Notes: a model not told the origin generated them from the letters alone. Shown: positions 35,307 through 44,189, counted from the stretch's first letter. The stretch is 64,000 bases of DNA from Halomonas sp. H10-9-1 (GCF_040147005.1 NZ_JAMSHO010000001.1:3348001-3412000); one strand, 5' to 3'. A program made the numbers and translations.

Positions 35307-38300
35307 ATGGCTGTAGCAACCGCGGACGACCGCAAGCAACGTTTCATCGACCTCCTGCGCGAGCTGTTCCAGCTCGACAAGCCGGAGCTGGATTTCGGGC
35401 TGTACCGCATCATGCACGCCAAGAGCGACCAGCTCTCCCGATTCATCCGTGAAGACCTGGCCCAGGCCATTGAGGAAGCGTTTGCCGAGCAGGGTGAGCA
35501 GCAGCTGGCAGCAATGCGTGAGGAGATCGAGGAGAAGCGTCGGCAGGCCGAAGAGCTGGGTGCCCCGGATCCGGATGGTGCCCCAGCGGTGAAGCAGGCG
35601 CGCGCCGCCTACGATGTCGCCAAGCGGGAGCAGAACGCCTCGGCGGATATCTACGACCACCTCTACCGCTTCTTCTCCCGCTACTACGACAAAGGCGACT
35701 TCATGAGTCGCCGCCACCACGTCGCCGAGAATGACAGCCGGGCCGCCCCCTATGCGGTGCCCTACGATGGGCGAGAGGTCTACCTCCACTGGGCCAACAA
35801 GGACCAGTACTACGTCAAATCCTCCGAGACGCTGGCCAACTTCACCTTCAACCTCAACGAGGCCCTGAAGAAGCTACAGGGTTCCGCCGCACAGGTTGGC
35901 CTGGGCTTCGATTCAGTGGACGCCGCGCTCAAGGTGCACTGCCGTGTGGTCGATGCTACCGAGGGTGAGCACAACGATGTGAAGGAGAGCACCGAGCGCT
36001 TCTTCATCATCCACCATGACGAGCCGGTGCGCCTGGAGGGCGCCGACCTCGTGCTGCAGTTCGAGTACCGGCCCGACCCGGAAAAGACGGGCCAGAGCGG
36101 CACCTGGCAGAAAAAGCGCCTTGAGGAGGCTGAAGAGATCATAATGGCGGCGCTGCGTCTCACCGATGGCGTAGCCGCCTATCGGGATGGGCTGGCAACC
36201 CGGGCTCCAACGGACAAGCAAAAAGAGCGCACCCTGCTGGGCAAGTATCTGCAGCAGTGTACCGCCCGCAACACCATGGATTATTTTATCCACAAGGACC
36301 TGGACGGGTTTCTCTCTCGTGAGCTGGATTTCTATATCAAGAACGAGATCCTGCGCCTGGATGATATCGATAATGCTGAAGTGCTGATCGTCGAGCAGCA
36401 ACTTAAGAAAATCCAGGTCCTGCGAAAAATCGCCAAGCAGATCATTGCCTTTCTGGCGCAGCTGGAGAATTTTCAGAAAAAGCTGTGGAATAAAAAAAAG
36501 TTTGTTGTAGACGCTGAATATTGCATGACCTTGGATATTCTGGAGGGAAATGAAGAACTCTTAGATGCTGTTTTTAGAAATAGCTTGCAGAGAAACCAGT
36601 GGAGTGATGTCTATTCGCTAGATGCTGGACTCATTGAGAATGAGTTGTCAAAATTTTCCGCTTCTGAGTTGGTGAAGAGGTCTGAGTATAGATATTTAAT
36701 GATAGATACTTCTCTTTATCGTAAAGAGGTAAGAGATGAGATCATTTCGGTGTTGGATGGCGAGGTTCAGGGGGAGGTTTTTTTCTCAGATAACTTCCAT
36801 GCTCTCAAGCTTTCTGAGAAGAAGTATAAGTCTTCAGTAGGGTTTTTATTTATAGATCCGCCGTACAACACTGGTGGCGGGGATTTTATTTATAAAGATA
36901 GCTACAAAGATTCTTCTTGGTTATCAATGATAAAGGAGAGGCTGTCACTTGCCATGGCTCATGCAGATAGATTGGGCCATATTTGGGTAACTTTAGATGA
37001 GTCTGAGGCTTTTAGTTTTCATCGCGTATTGTCGGATCTGGTTGGGGAAGGTAATGTTAAAACCCCTGTTGCATGGCAGCATAGTATTCAAGGAAAAGGT
37101 TATAGTGGTGGTATAACACCACACCACAATTATCTTTTTTGTGGTTCATTTTCCGAAGAGGCTAAGCTGGGGGTGCTAGAGAGGCAGGAGGAGCATAATA
37201 AAGCATATTCTAATACGGATAATGACCCTCGTGGTGCTTGGAGAACTGGTGATGTCAGAAACGCCCTTTATCGTCCAAATTTACGTTATAAAATAACAAC
37301 CCCCTCTGGTCGAGTTATTGAGCCGCCAGAGAAAGGATGGAGGTGGAGTAAAGATACATTAGATAAGAAGATTGAGTCTGGAGAGATTTTTTTCTCTGAT
37401 GATGAATCTAGAATAATTAGAAAAATTTATCTCTGCGATCAAGAGGGAAGGGTCCCGGAGAGCATTTGGTTTGGAAAAGAAGTAGGCACTTCAAGGTCTG
37501 CGAACTCTGAACTAAAGTCTATGTTTGGCTATGGCTTCGATTGGGGAACCCCTAAGCCTACTGGCTTGGTGAAAAGAGCTATGGAGGTTTCAAAGTTCGA
37601 AGTGGCAATGGATTTTTTTGCTGGTTCAGGAACTACTGGGCACTCTGCTATTGACTTAATAAGGAGGGGTGAGCGGGTTAAGTACCTTCTTGCTGAGGTC
37701 GGAGAAGTTTTTTGGACAACATTGGTTCCAAGGCTGAAAAAAGCTGTTTACGCTTCCTCTTGGAAAGGTGGGGTTCCTGATCCTAATGCTTTGGGTGGGG
37801 TTTCTCATTGCTTTAAATATCTCTGCCTTGAGAGCTACGATGATACTCTGAACAACCTCGAGCTGGACGATAACCCCCAGCGCGACGCGCTGATGGAGCA
37901 GAACCCTGAGCTGCGGCGCGACTACACCCTCAAATACCTGCTCGACGTGGAAACCCGCGGCTCGGCCAGCCTGCTCAATACCGAGTGGTTCCATGACCCC
38001 GAAGGCTACACCCTGAAGGTCAAGCAGCCCGGCAGCGACGAGACCCGCGAAACGAACGTCGACCTGGTCGAGACCTTCAATTGGCTGATCGGTCTGCATG
38101 TCACCCACCTCGACAAGCCGCGTACCTATATCGCCCGCTTCAAGCGCGAGGAAGACCCCGAGCTGCCGGAGGACCAGAACACGCGTCTCAAAGCAGAAGG
38201 CCTGCGAGAGAACGAAGACGGTGCCTACTGGATTCGTCAGGTGGAAGGGCACGTGCGCCGTATCCCGGGCAGCGACGAGGACCTGGCCAAGGTGCTGGTG

Positions 38301-38516
38301 GTGTGGCGCAAGCTGACCGACGATCCCGAGAAGGATGCCGCGGTGCTGGAGGCGCTGCTGGAAAAGTACAAGATCGGCACCACCGACAGTGAGTTCGATG
38401 CCATCTACATCAACGGCCCGCACGGCTTGAACCTTACCGGCAGTGCGCGTAGCCGAGTGCACAGCCTGGAAGAGACTTTCCATGCCCGCATGTGGGAGGG
38501 ATGTGACGATGAGTAA
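35307..38516 (+). CDS. Large beta-class N6-adenine/N4-cytosine DNA methyltransferase (type III Mod-like)
   Basis: 1069 residues, far longer than ordinary type III Mod proteins (about 650). Catalytic motif IV is DPPYNTGGG at residues 517-525; the SAM-binding motif I is MDFFAGSGTTGHS around residue 769. Motif IV before motif I with a recognition region between them defines the beta class. About 450 residues of mostly helical sequence precede the catalytic part (residues 1-400 include EYRPDPEKTG and FIHKDLDGFLSRELDF). About 250 follow it (from YLCLESYDDTLNNLELD). The DNA from about 36480 to 37830, encoding residues 390-840, is AT-rich (23 G/C in the 60 bases 36961-37020) while both ends are GC-rich (38 of 60 at 38101-38160). 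The methyltransferase core therefore looks exchanged. It probably marks host DNA for the cluster. Confidence 0.88.
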   Translation: MAVATADDRKQRFIDLLRELFQLDKPELDFGLYRIMHAKSDQLSRFIREDLAQAIEEAFAEQGEQQLAAMREEIEEKRRQAEELGAPDPDGAPAVKQARAAYDVAKREQNASADIYDHLYRFFSRYYDKGDFMSRRHHVAENDSRAAPYAVPYDGREVYLHWANKDQYYVKSSETLANFTFNLNEALKKLQGSAAQVGLGFDSVDAALKVHCRVVDATEGEHNDVKESTERFFIIHHDEPVRLEGADLVLQFEYRPDPEKTGQSGTWQKKRLEEAEEIIMAALRLTDGVAAYRDGLATRAPTDKQKERTLLGKYLQQCTARNTMDYFIHKDLDGFLSRELDFYIKNEILRLDDIDNAEVLIVEQQLKKIQVLRKIAKQIIAFLAQLENFQKKLWNKKKFVVDAEYCMTLDILEGNEELLDAVFRNSLQRNQWSDVYSLDAGLIENELSKFSASELVKRSEYRYLMIDTSLYRKEVRDEIISVLDGEVQGEVFFSDNFHALKLSEKKYKSSVGFLFIDPPYNTGGGDFIYKDSYKDSSWLSMIKERLSLAMAHADRLGHIWVTLDESEAFSFHRVLSDLVGEGNVKTPVAWQHSIQGKGYSGGITPHHNYLFCGSFSEEAKLGVLERQEEHNKAYSNTDNDPRGAWRTGDVRNALYRPNLRYKITTPSGRVIEPPEKGWRWSKDTLDKKIESGEIFFSDDESRIIRKIYLCDQEGRVPESIWFGKEVGTSRSANSELKSMFGYGFDWGTPKPTGLVKRAMEVSKFEVAMDFFAGSGTTGHSAIDLIRRGERVKYLLAEVGEVFWTTLVPRLKKAVYASSWKGGVPDPNALGGVSHCFKYLCLESYDDTLNNLELDDNPQRDALMEQNPELRRDYTLKYLLDVETRGSASLLNTEWFHDPEGYTLKVKQPGSDETRETNVDLVETFNWLIGLHVTHLDKPRTYIARFKREEDPELPEDQNTRLKAEGLRENEDGAYWIRQVEGHVRRIPGSDEDLAKVLVVWRKLTDDPEKDAAVLEALLEKYKIGTTDSEFDAIYINGPHGLNLTGSARSRVHSLEETFHARMWEGCDDE

Positions 38517-39609
38517 AATAGGTTACTTAACTCACCTGGAGGTTCGTGGCTTTCGCTCTATTGCAGACATGTCTCTGGAGCTAGAACCTCTTAATATTCT
38601 TATCGGGCCTAATGGTGCGGGAAAATCAAACTTCATTAATTTTTTCCGCTTCATGAACAAGCTGTTGCAGAAGGACTTGCAGCTCTATGTTGCCGAACAG
38701 GGGGGCGCTGATGCACTGCTGCACTTTGGTCGTAAAAAAACGCCAGAGCTGTGCACTTATTTTCGCTTTGATCCAAACAGTTACGGCGCCACCCTAGTTC
38801 CTACTCATGATGGGCGTTTGGTCTTCAAAGAAGAGTTTTGTGAGTTTTTTGCCGACAAGATTGGCTATGATGGAGGGAAGAAGCGTAAGTCTCTTGCTAA
38901 GCCGGGTGCGGATGAGTCAGGCCTTCCTAACCCGGGGCGAGTTTCCATTGAAAGCAATGTTTCGAGGTACATTGCAGATTGGAAGGTCTATCATTTTCAT
39001 GATACCAGTAGCACTGCGCCGATGAAGCAGGCGGGTGAGCTATTAGATAGTGACCGTCTCCGGGAGCAAGGTGAGAATCTTGCCGCTTTTCTTTATGACA
39101 TCCAGCAGCATTGGCCTGATGCTTATACACGAATCGTCACTACCGTGCAGCGGGTGGCACCATTTTTTCATGACTTTATTTTGGAGCCGGATCGGAATAA
39201 TAGCAGCAAGATTCGCTTAAGGTGGAAGCACAAGGGTAATGATGCATTTTTTGATGCGCATGCACTTTCTGACGGTACCTTGCGATTTGTCTGCATGGCA
39301 ACGCTGTTATTACAGCCTCATCTCCCATCTGTTATTTTGCTGGATGAGCCGGAATTAGGTCTGCATCCCTATGCTATTCAACTGCTAGGCTCGATGCTGC
39401 GCTCAGCAAGCCAGTCCACACAGATAATAGCATCAACTCAGTCGGTAACGCTGGCCAATGAGTTTAAGTCTGAAAACATGGTCATCGTGGAGCATCACGA
39501 TAACAGATCCACCTTCAAGCGGCTGAATGCCAAGGCTTTGGAGTCATGGCTTGAAGATTATCGTCTTGGGGATCTGTGGGAGAAGAATTTGCTGGGAGGC
39601 ACGCCTTGA
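38509..39609 (+). CDS. OLD/RecF-like AAA ATPase
   Basis: 366 residues from ATG 38509, overlapping the methyltransferase stop by 8 bases. ABC-type ATPase features: LEVRGFRSIADMSLELEPLN at the start, Walker A IGPNGAGKSNF (Lys39), a signature-like ALSDGTLRFVCMATLLL, and Walker B VILLDEPELGLHPYAI (Asp279-Glu280) with an IIASTQSV switch. This is the AAA_21/AAA_15 type found in OLD nucleases, PARIS AriA and related defence ATPases, but without a fused TOPRIM domain; the next gene supplies a TOPRIM-like partner. Codon choice is clearly less GC-rich than in the neighbours, indicating separate acquisition. Confidence 0.88.
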   Translation: MSKIGYLTHLEVRGFRSIADMSLELEPLNILIGPNGAGKSNFINFFRFMNKLLQKDLQLYVAEQGGADALLHFGRKKTPELCTYFRFDPNSYGATLVPTHDGRLVFKEEFCEFFADKIGYDGGKKRKSLAKPGADESGLPNPGRVSIESNVSRYIADWKVYHFHDTSSTAPMKQAGELLDSDRLREQGENLAAFLYDIQQHWPDAYTRIVTTVQRVAPFFHDFILEPDRNNSSKIRLRWKHKGNDAFFDAHALSDGTLRFVCMATLLLQPHLPSVILLDEPELGLHPYAIQLLGSMLRSASQSTQIIASTQSVTLANEFKSENMVIVEHHDNRSTFKRLNAKALESWLEDYRLGDLWEKNLLGGTP

Positions 39610-40214
39610 TGGTTCGGCTAGGCATTAGCGTAGAAGGTGCTACTGAGCGTGAGTTTGTGAGCCGGGTTCTTGCGCCTGAATTAGCGAGGTACCAGGTTTA
39701 TGCTAGCCCCATTGATATGCGAGGGCGTGTATCGCTGCAGCGAATAAGTCGTGAGATCAATAGCCTTTTGGCAATGTTTGATTTCGTGACGACTTTTTAT
39801 GACTTCTATGGATTTCAAAAGAGGCCTCAAGGTGATGTGGAATACTTGGAGGCTGCTATTTCTGAGCTTGTATCGCCGGAGCAGAAGCATCGATTCATGC
39901 CTTATGTTCAGCAATATGAGTTTGAGGCCCTGGTCTTGGCAGCGCATGAGCAAGCGGAAGTCGTCATGGCTATCGAGTCTCTTGGCAGCCGTTTGCATAA
40001 AATAGTTGCGGCCAGTGGTGGCGCCGAGAACGTGAATGATGGTTACGAAACCTGTCCTTCGCGGCGTATCAAAGCGCTTGCCCCACAATATGAAAAAAAG
40101 TTTCACGGCCCTGTGATTCTTGAAGAGGGCTTGGCGGCTGCCCGCGCGGGGTGCCCACGCTTTGATGCATGGCTAACGCAGCTATCACAACTCGCTGTAC
40201 AGGGTGAGGTATGA
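39609..40214 (+). CDS. DUF4276 (TOPRIM-like) protein
   Basis: 201 residues from ATG 39609, which shares one base with the ATPase stop (TGATG). The start MVRLGISVEGATEREFVSRV carries the conserved Glu9 of a TOPRIM-like strand, and Asp65 in TFYDFYGFQ is the likely metal Asp. The EFEALVLA segment (VQQYEFEALVLAAHEQA) and PSRRIKALAPQYEKKFHG later on are typical of DUF4276 proteins, which are usually encoded next to an AAA_21 ATPase. The pair resembles a split OLD nuclease or the AriA/AriB pair of PARIS. Predicted role: effector nuclease held or triggered by the ATPase. Moderately AT-rich like its partner. Confidence 0.78.
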   Translation: MVRLGISVEGATEREFVSRVLAPELARYQVYASPIDMRGRVSLQRISREINSLLAMFDFVTTFYDFYGFQKRPQGDVEYLEAAISELVSPEQKHRFMPYVQQYEFEALVLAAHEQAEVVMAIESLGSRLHKIVAASGGAENVNDGYETCPSRRIKALAPQYEKKFHGPVILEEGLAAARAGCPRFDAWLTQLSQLAVQGEV

Positions 40215-40345
40215 TGATTTTAGACATCAGCTTCACTTTCTGCTGGAGACGTTCTGGCATCCCAAATGTCGATAAATCGGTATTTGAATTGAATGCTCTC
40301 GACGATCGCCACTACAACCTACTTGTCAAGGAGGCACGGCCATGA
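40211..40345 (+). CDS. 44-codon small gene, coupled on both sides
   Basis: ATG 40211 overlaps the DUF4276 stop by four bases (ATGA), and its TGA at 40343-40345 overlaps the next start by four bases (ATGA again). The product (MMILDISFTFCWRRSGIPNV, DKSVFELNALDDRHYNLLVK, EARP) has a hydrophobic start and a charged tail and no recognised domain. Exact coupling at both ends, in the same way as the neighbouring genes, is the main support. It could be a small subunit, an inhibitor, or merely a translational bridge. Confidence 0.55.
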   Translation: MMILDISFTFCWRRSGIPNVDKSVFELNALDDRHYNLLVKEARP

Positions 40346-40536
40346 CTCAGTTGGCACCGGACACTCAGGAGATGCTCGATAGCCTCCGCACCGCAGTCGC
40401 TGACACCCTGGAGCGTAAGCGTCGCCTCGGCCAGTACGCCGTAATCTGGCAGGATGGCAAGCCCGTGCTGGTGGGTGAGGATGCGCCGACAAAGCCGATA
40501 GAGGAGCAGGACGAGCAGGGCCGGGAGTCGCACTGA
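40342..40536 (+). CDS. 64-codon small protein of the defence-type operon
   Basis: The product (MTQLAPDTQEMLDSLRTAVA, DTLERKRRLGQYAVIWQDGK, PVLVGEDAPTKPIEEQDEQG, RESH) has a helical first half and a YAVIWQDGKPVLV strand pair followed by an acidic tail. AAGGAGG lies 8 bases upstream of ATG 40342, an ideal ribosome site. It overlaps the Res-like gene by one base (TGATG). I do not recognise a named family; the DGKPV pattern occurs in small proteins encoded beside restriction-like helicases. Confidence 0.75.
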   Translation: MTQLAPDTQEMLDSLRTAVADTLERKRRLGQYAVIWQDGKPVLVGEDAPTKPIEEQDEQGRESH

Positions 40537-43500
40537 TGGCACGGAGGCCACGTCAAACCAAGATCAAGCAGCTCAGTGCCAAGAGCGATTTTCTCAAGAA
40601 GCTGGTGCTCAATCAGTGGGTGCTGACGCGCTTCGGTATCGACCCGTTGGAGCAATACCGGGACGGCGGCAGCCGGGTGCGTCCGATTTCCCTGCTCAGC
40701 AAGACGCTCAAGGAAAGCAGCCCGGGGCTGAATGGTGACCGACACCATGATTACCTGCATGCCTTGCTAAGGGGTTATCAGCCCACCTGGCAGTACAGTG
40801 AGGAGGATCTGAAGCGCTTCGACGCCAACATCGTGGAACACACCGATGCCCTCAACCAGCAGCGTGAGACCGAGGTCGATTGGAAATACTTCCAGTGGCT
40901 GACCCTGCTGTTCGTCGAGATCTACCTCCACGAGTACTTCCGCGACCGCGAAGCGCTCAAGGCCAGCCTCAACCGCCAAGTCGAGCGGTTCAATAGCTAC
41001 TGGCAGGGACAGGGCTACCAGACCGGCATCGGGCCCTATGAGGACGATGACCTCAATAAGCTGTGCCTGCAGAACGCCACGGGCTCCGGCAAGACGCTGC
41101 TGATGCACACCAACGTGCGTCAGTTCCGCCATTATGCCCGTAAGCACCATCGGATTGCCGACTACGGCCAGATCATCCTGATCACGCCCAACGAGCGCCT
41201 CAGTGAGCAGCACCTGCTGGAGTGCCGTGACTCCAGCCTGGAGGCGGAGCGCCTGAGCCAGGACGGTGGTGACCTGTTCAGCGGCGAGCGGAAATCGCTG
41301 AGCCGCGTGGCGGTGACCGAAATAACCAAGCTCGGCATCGAGCAGGGTAAGAAGACCATGGCGGTGGACAGCTTCGGCGATGGCAACCTGCTGCTGGTCG
41401 ATGAAGGGCACCGCGGGCTGGGCTCGGCGAGCGCAGAGAAGGGGTGGCTGTCGCATCGCAACAAGTTGGCCGGGCGTGGCTTTACCTTCGAGTACTCGGC
41501 CACCTTCAAGGAAGCCGTGGTGGCCGCCAAGGATGCTGCGGTGGAGGAGACCTACGCCAAGAGCATCCTGTTCGATTACGGCTACCGCTACTTCTACGAA
41601 GATGGGTATGGCAAGGATTACCGAATCTTCAACCTGCCGGAGAAGGAGACACAGCAGCGCTACACCTACCTCACGGCGGCACTGCTGGCCTTCTACCAGC
41701 AGCAGCGCTATTACCAGGAAGAACACGGCCAGCTGACCCAGTGGAACCTGGCCGCACCGCTGTGGGTGTTCGTCGGGGCCAGCGTGGTCAAGGATGACGG
41801 CAGCAAGGAGACCGCCAAGAACTACAAGGAACGCGCTTCCGATATCGCCCAGGTCTTGGGCTTTCTGGCCTGGTTCCTCGGGGAGAAGGATGAAGCCCGC
41901 CGGGCGCTAAGCGCAGTCTACGAAGGTGACGCGGCAACTACCGGGCTGATCGACAAGCAAGGCAACGAGATCTTCTCGGGCAGCTTCCCCTGGCTCAAGG
42001 CGCAGGGTCCTTCCATCGATGAGCTCTACCGCGACATTCTCACTCATACCTTCCATGCCCCGGGCGGCGGTACGCTGAATGTCGACCGAATCACCGGTGA
42101 CTCTGGCGAGCTTCTGCTGAAGGTGGGGGAGGCAGAGAAGCCCTTTGGCCTGATCAATGTGGGCGATGCGCTGGGGTTGGCCGAGCACCTCGAGGGTCGG
42201 AAGATCCAACACCTTCAAGTACGCAAGTCTGAGCTGGCCAATCCTATCTTCGCCGAGGTCACCCGCGAGAGCTCTCCGGTCAACCTGCTGATCGGCTCCA
42301 AGAAGTTCATCGAGGGCTGGAACTGCTGGCGTGTCTCCAGTATGGGACTGATGAACACCGGCAAGAAGGAAGGATCGCAGATCATCCAGCTGTTCGGTCG
42401 CGGCGTACGCTTGAAAGGCCGCGACATGAGCCTGATGCGCTCCAGCCGGCTCGATCCAGTGTTGGCGCCCAAGCACCTCTATCTGCTGGAAACCCTCAAC
42501 GTGTTCGGCGTTGGCGCCGACTTCATGGCGACCTTCCGGGATTTCCTGGAGGACGAAGGCCTGCCGGGCAACGACCAGCCCGAGATCCATACGCTCAAGC
42601 TGAACGTGATGGAGGACGTGGGTAAGTCGCTGAAGATGCTGCGTCCCAAGGTCCGCCAGGATACCAAGCAGGCCTATAGCTTTCACCGCGATGGCCCACT
42701 GGTGCGGTTCGGGCATCCTGTGACTGCCGTCAGCAGCGGTTTCCATCATGAGCTGGGTCTGACGCCAGATATCGTGCTCAAGGAGCGCAAGGTCGAGCTC
42801 GACCGCTACCCGAGGGTGGAAAGCCTGCAGGCTTCTGGCGTGAAGGACGTGATGGCCACGCCCGGCCAGGCCACGCAGCATGAGCGCCACTTCGATGACG
42901 AACGCCTGCTGTTCCTGGACATGGCGGCGCTGGAACGCGACCTGGAGCGCTACCGCCGGTCCCGCGGCTATGCCAACCTGCTAATCGATTCTAGCCGATT
43001 CCCGGCGCTGCTAAAGAGCCAGGTGTGGTACAGGCTGCTGGTCCCCGAGGACCAGTGGGAGCTCCATGCTGATAACTTCCAGCGCTACCAGAGCATGGCG
43101 CTGGAACTCTTGTCGCTGCTGATGGACCGGGTTTTCAACTACCACCGCCGAGCCTACCTGGAGCCACGCATGGAGCTGGTCGCGCTCGAGGATGCCCGGG
43201 GCAACCTGCCGGATACCAAGGAGTATCAGCTGATCGTCGACGGCAGCGAGTCAGCGTTGATCGACGACATCAAGCAGATGAAGGAAGCCATCGAGAAGCA
43301 GCGTCAGGGTATGTATCGGTCGTCCAAGGCCAACGGCGTCAGTGCCGTGCAGATCGGGGCGCACCTATACAACCCGCTGCTGCACCTGGGCAAGGACAGC
43401 CGCATCCGCGTTGAACCGGTCGCCCTCAACGACAGCGAGTTCAGCTTTGTGGAAGGTCTGAAAGGGTGGCTTGAACGGAACCAGCAGGCCATGGCCGAGC

Positions 43501-43913
43501 GAGGTGAGCAACTCTACTTACTGAGGAACCTGGTAAAGCAGGGGATCGGGTTCTTCGAAGCGGGTGGATTTTACCCCGACTTTATCCTTTGGCATGTGCA
43601 GGACGACCGGCAGCGCATCGTCTTTGTCGACCCCCATGGGCTACGCCATACCGGGCCCAAGGATGAGAAGATCGAGTTCGGAGAGCGCATCAAGGATGTG
43701 GAGCGGCGCCTGAAGACTGACCACGTAGAGCTGGAAAGCGTCATCCTCGCACCTTCCAGCACCACGCGGGAGTGGATCACCAGCCACTGGGGCATGACCG
43801 CTGAGGAGCTGCGTGCCAAGCACGTGCTGTTCATGTCGGACTCGGACTACCTGGATAACCTGATGCGGGTGGTGGTAGGCCAGCCGGCCGAACAAGCGGC
43901 TTTGCAGCCATGA
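40536..43913 (+). CDS. Type III Res-like helicase with C-terminal nuclease-like domain
   Basis: 1125 residues. The superfamily 2 core has Walker A NATGSGKTLLM (Lys186), a DEGH box at 289-292 (LLVDEGHRGLG), SATF after it, and in the second lobe KFIEGWNCWRVSSMGLMNTG then QIIQLFGRGVRLKG. This is the layout of type III restriction subunits (Res). Near the C-terminus GGFYPDFILW (Asp1015) and IVFVDPHGLRH (Asp1032) fit a PD-(D/E)XK nuclease, but the lysine position is His1034. The domain may be altered or use a variant motif. It is last in the operon and should act with the methyltransferase as the cleaving or translocating arm. Confidence 0.85.
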   Translation: MARRPRQTKIKQLSAKSDFLKKLVLNQWVLTRFGIDPLEQYRDGGSRVRPISLLSKTLKESSPGLNGDRHHDYLHALLRGYQPTWQYSEEDLKRFDANIVEHTDALNQQRETEVDWKYFQWLTLLFVEIYLHEYFRDREALKASLNRQVERFNSYWQGQGYQTGIGPYEDDDLNKLCLQNATGSGKTLLMHTNVRQFRHYARKHHRIADYGQIILITPNERLSEQHLLECRDSSLEAERLSQDGGDLFSGERKSLSRVAVTEITKLGIEQGKKTMAVDSFGDGNLLLVDEGHRGLGSASAEKGWLSHRNKLAGRGFTFEYSATFKEAVVAAKDAAVEETYAKSILFDYGYRYFYEDGYGKDYRIFNLPEKETQQRYTYLTAALLAFYQQQRYYQEEHGQLTQWNLAAPLWVFVGASVVKDDGSKETAKNYKERASDIAQVLGFLAWFLGEKDEARRALSAVYEGDAATTGLIDKQGNEIFSGSFPWLKAQGPSIDELYRDILTHTFHAPGGGTLNVDRITGDSGELLLKVGEAEKPFGLINVGDALGLAEHLEGRKIQHLQVRKSELANPIFAEVTRESSPVNLLIGSKKFIEGWNCWRVSSMGLMNTGKKEGSQIIQLFGRGVRLKGRDMSLMRSSRLDPVLAPKHLYLLETLNVFGVGADFMATFRDFLEDEGLPGNDQPEIHTLKLNVMEDVGKSLKMLRPKVRQDTKQAYSFHRDGPLVRFGHPVTAVSSGFHHELGLTPDIVLKERKVELDRYPRVESLQASGVKDVMATPGQATQHERHFDDERLLFLDMAALERDLERYRRSRGYANLLIDSSRFPALLKSQVWYRLLVPEDQWELHADNFQRYQSMALELLSLLMDRVFNYHRRAYLEPRMELVALEDARGNLPDTKEYQLIVDGSESALIDDIKQMKEAIEKQRQGMYRSSKANGVSAVQIGAHLYNPLLHLGKDSRIRVEPVALNDSEFSFVEGLKGWLERNQQAMAERGEQLYLLRNLVKQGIGFFEAGGFYPDFILWHVQDDRQRIVFVDPHGLRHTGPKDEKIEFGERIKDVERRLKTDHVELESVILAPSSTTREWITSHWGMTAEELRAKHVLFMSDSDYLDNLMRVVVGQPAEQAALQP

Positions 43914-43943
43914 CTTCCTCTACCTATCGGAGCCACTCCTGCT

Positions 43944-44171
43944 TCACCCACCGCTAAGCTCGCTTGACGGTGAAGATGATGGGCCTGTCCAAGAAACCTG
44001 ACAGTCATCGTCCGGCGGCCAGTCGAACTTGCCCAGGTTGGTGGCCAGGAAGAAGGCATACAGCAGCAGATCATCGGGGCGCTCCTGCACCACCAGCACC
44101 ACGACTGATGTCGCGATTAATGTCGCGACTGATGCCGCGAACAGGTCGCTTGGGTTCTGTTGCTGCGCCAA
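43944..44171 (-). pseudogene. Possible remnant of a membrane protein gene
   Basis: A minus-strand frame from TTG 44171 encodes DLFAASVATLIATSVVVLVV followed by QERPDDLLLYAFFLATNLGK and FDWPPDDD, hydrophobic and GC-biased at the third position as in real genes here. It has no good start and its tail (PSSSPSSELSGG) looks random. The DNA contains a threefold repeat of a 12-base unit around ATGTCGCG at 44103-44140. It occupies the gap right of the defence-type operon and overlaps where the next gene's promoter should be. May be chance. Confidence 0.25.
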
Positions 44172-44189
44172 GGCGCTACAGTGGAGAGT

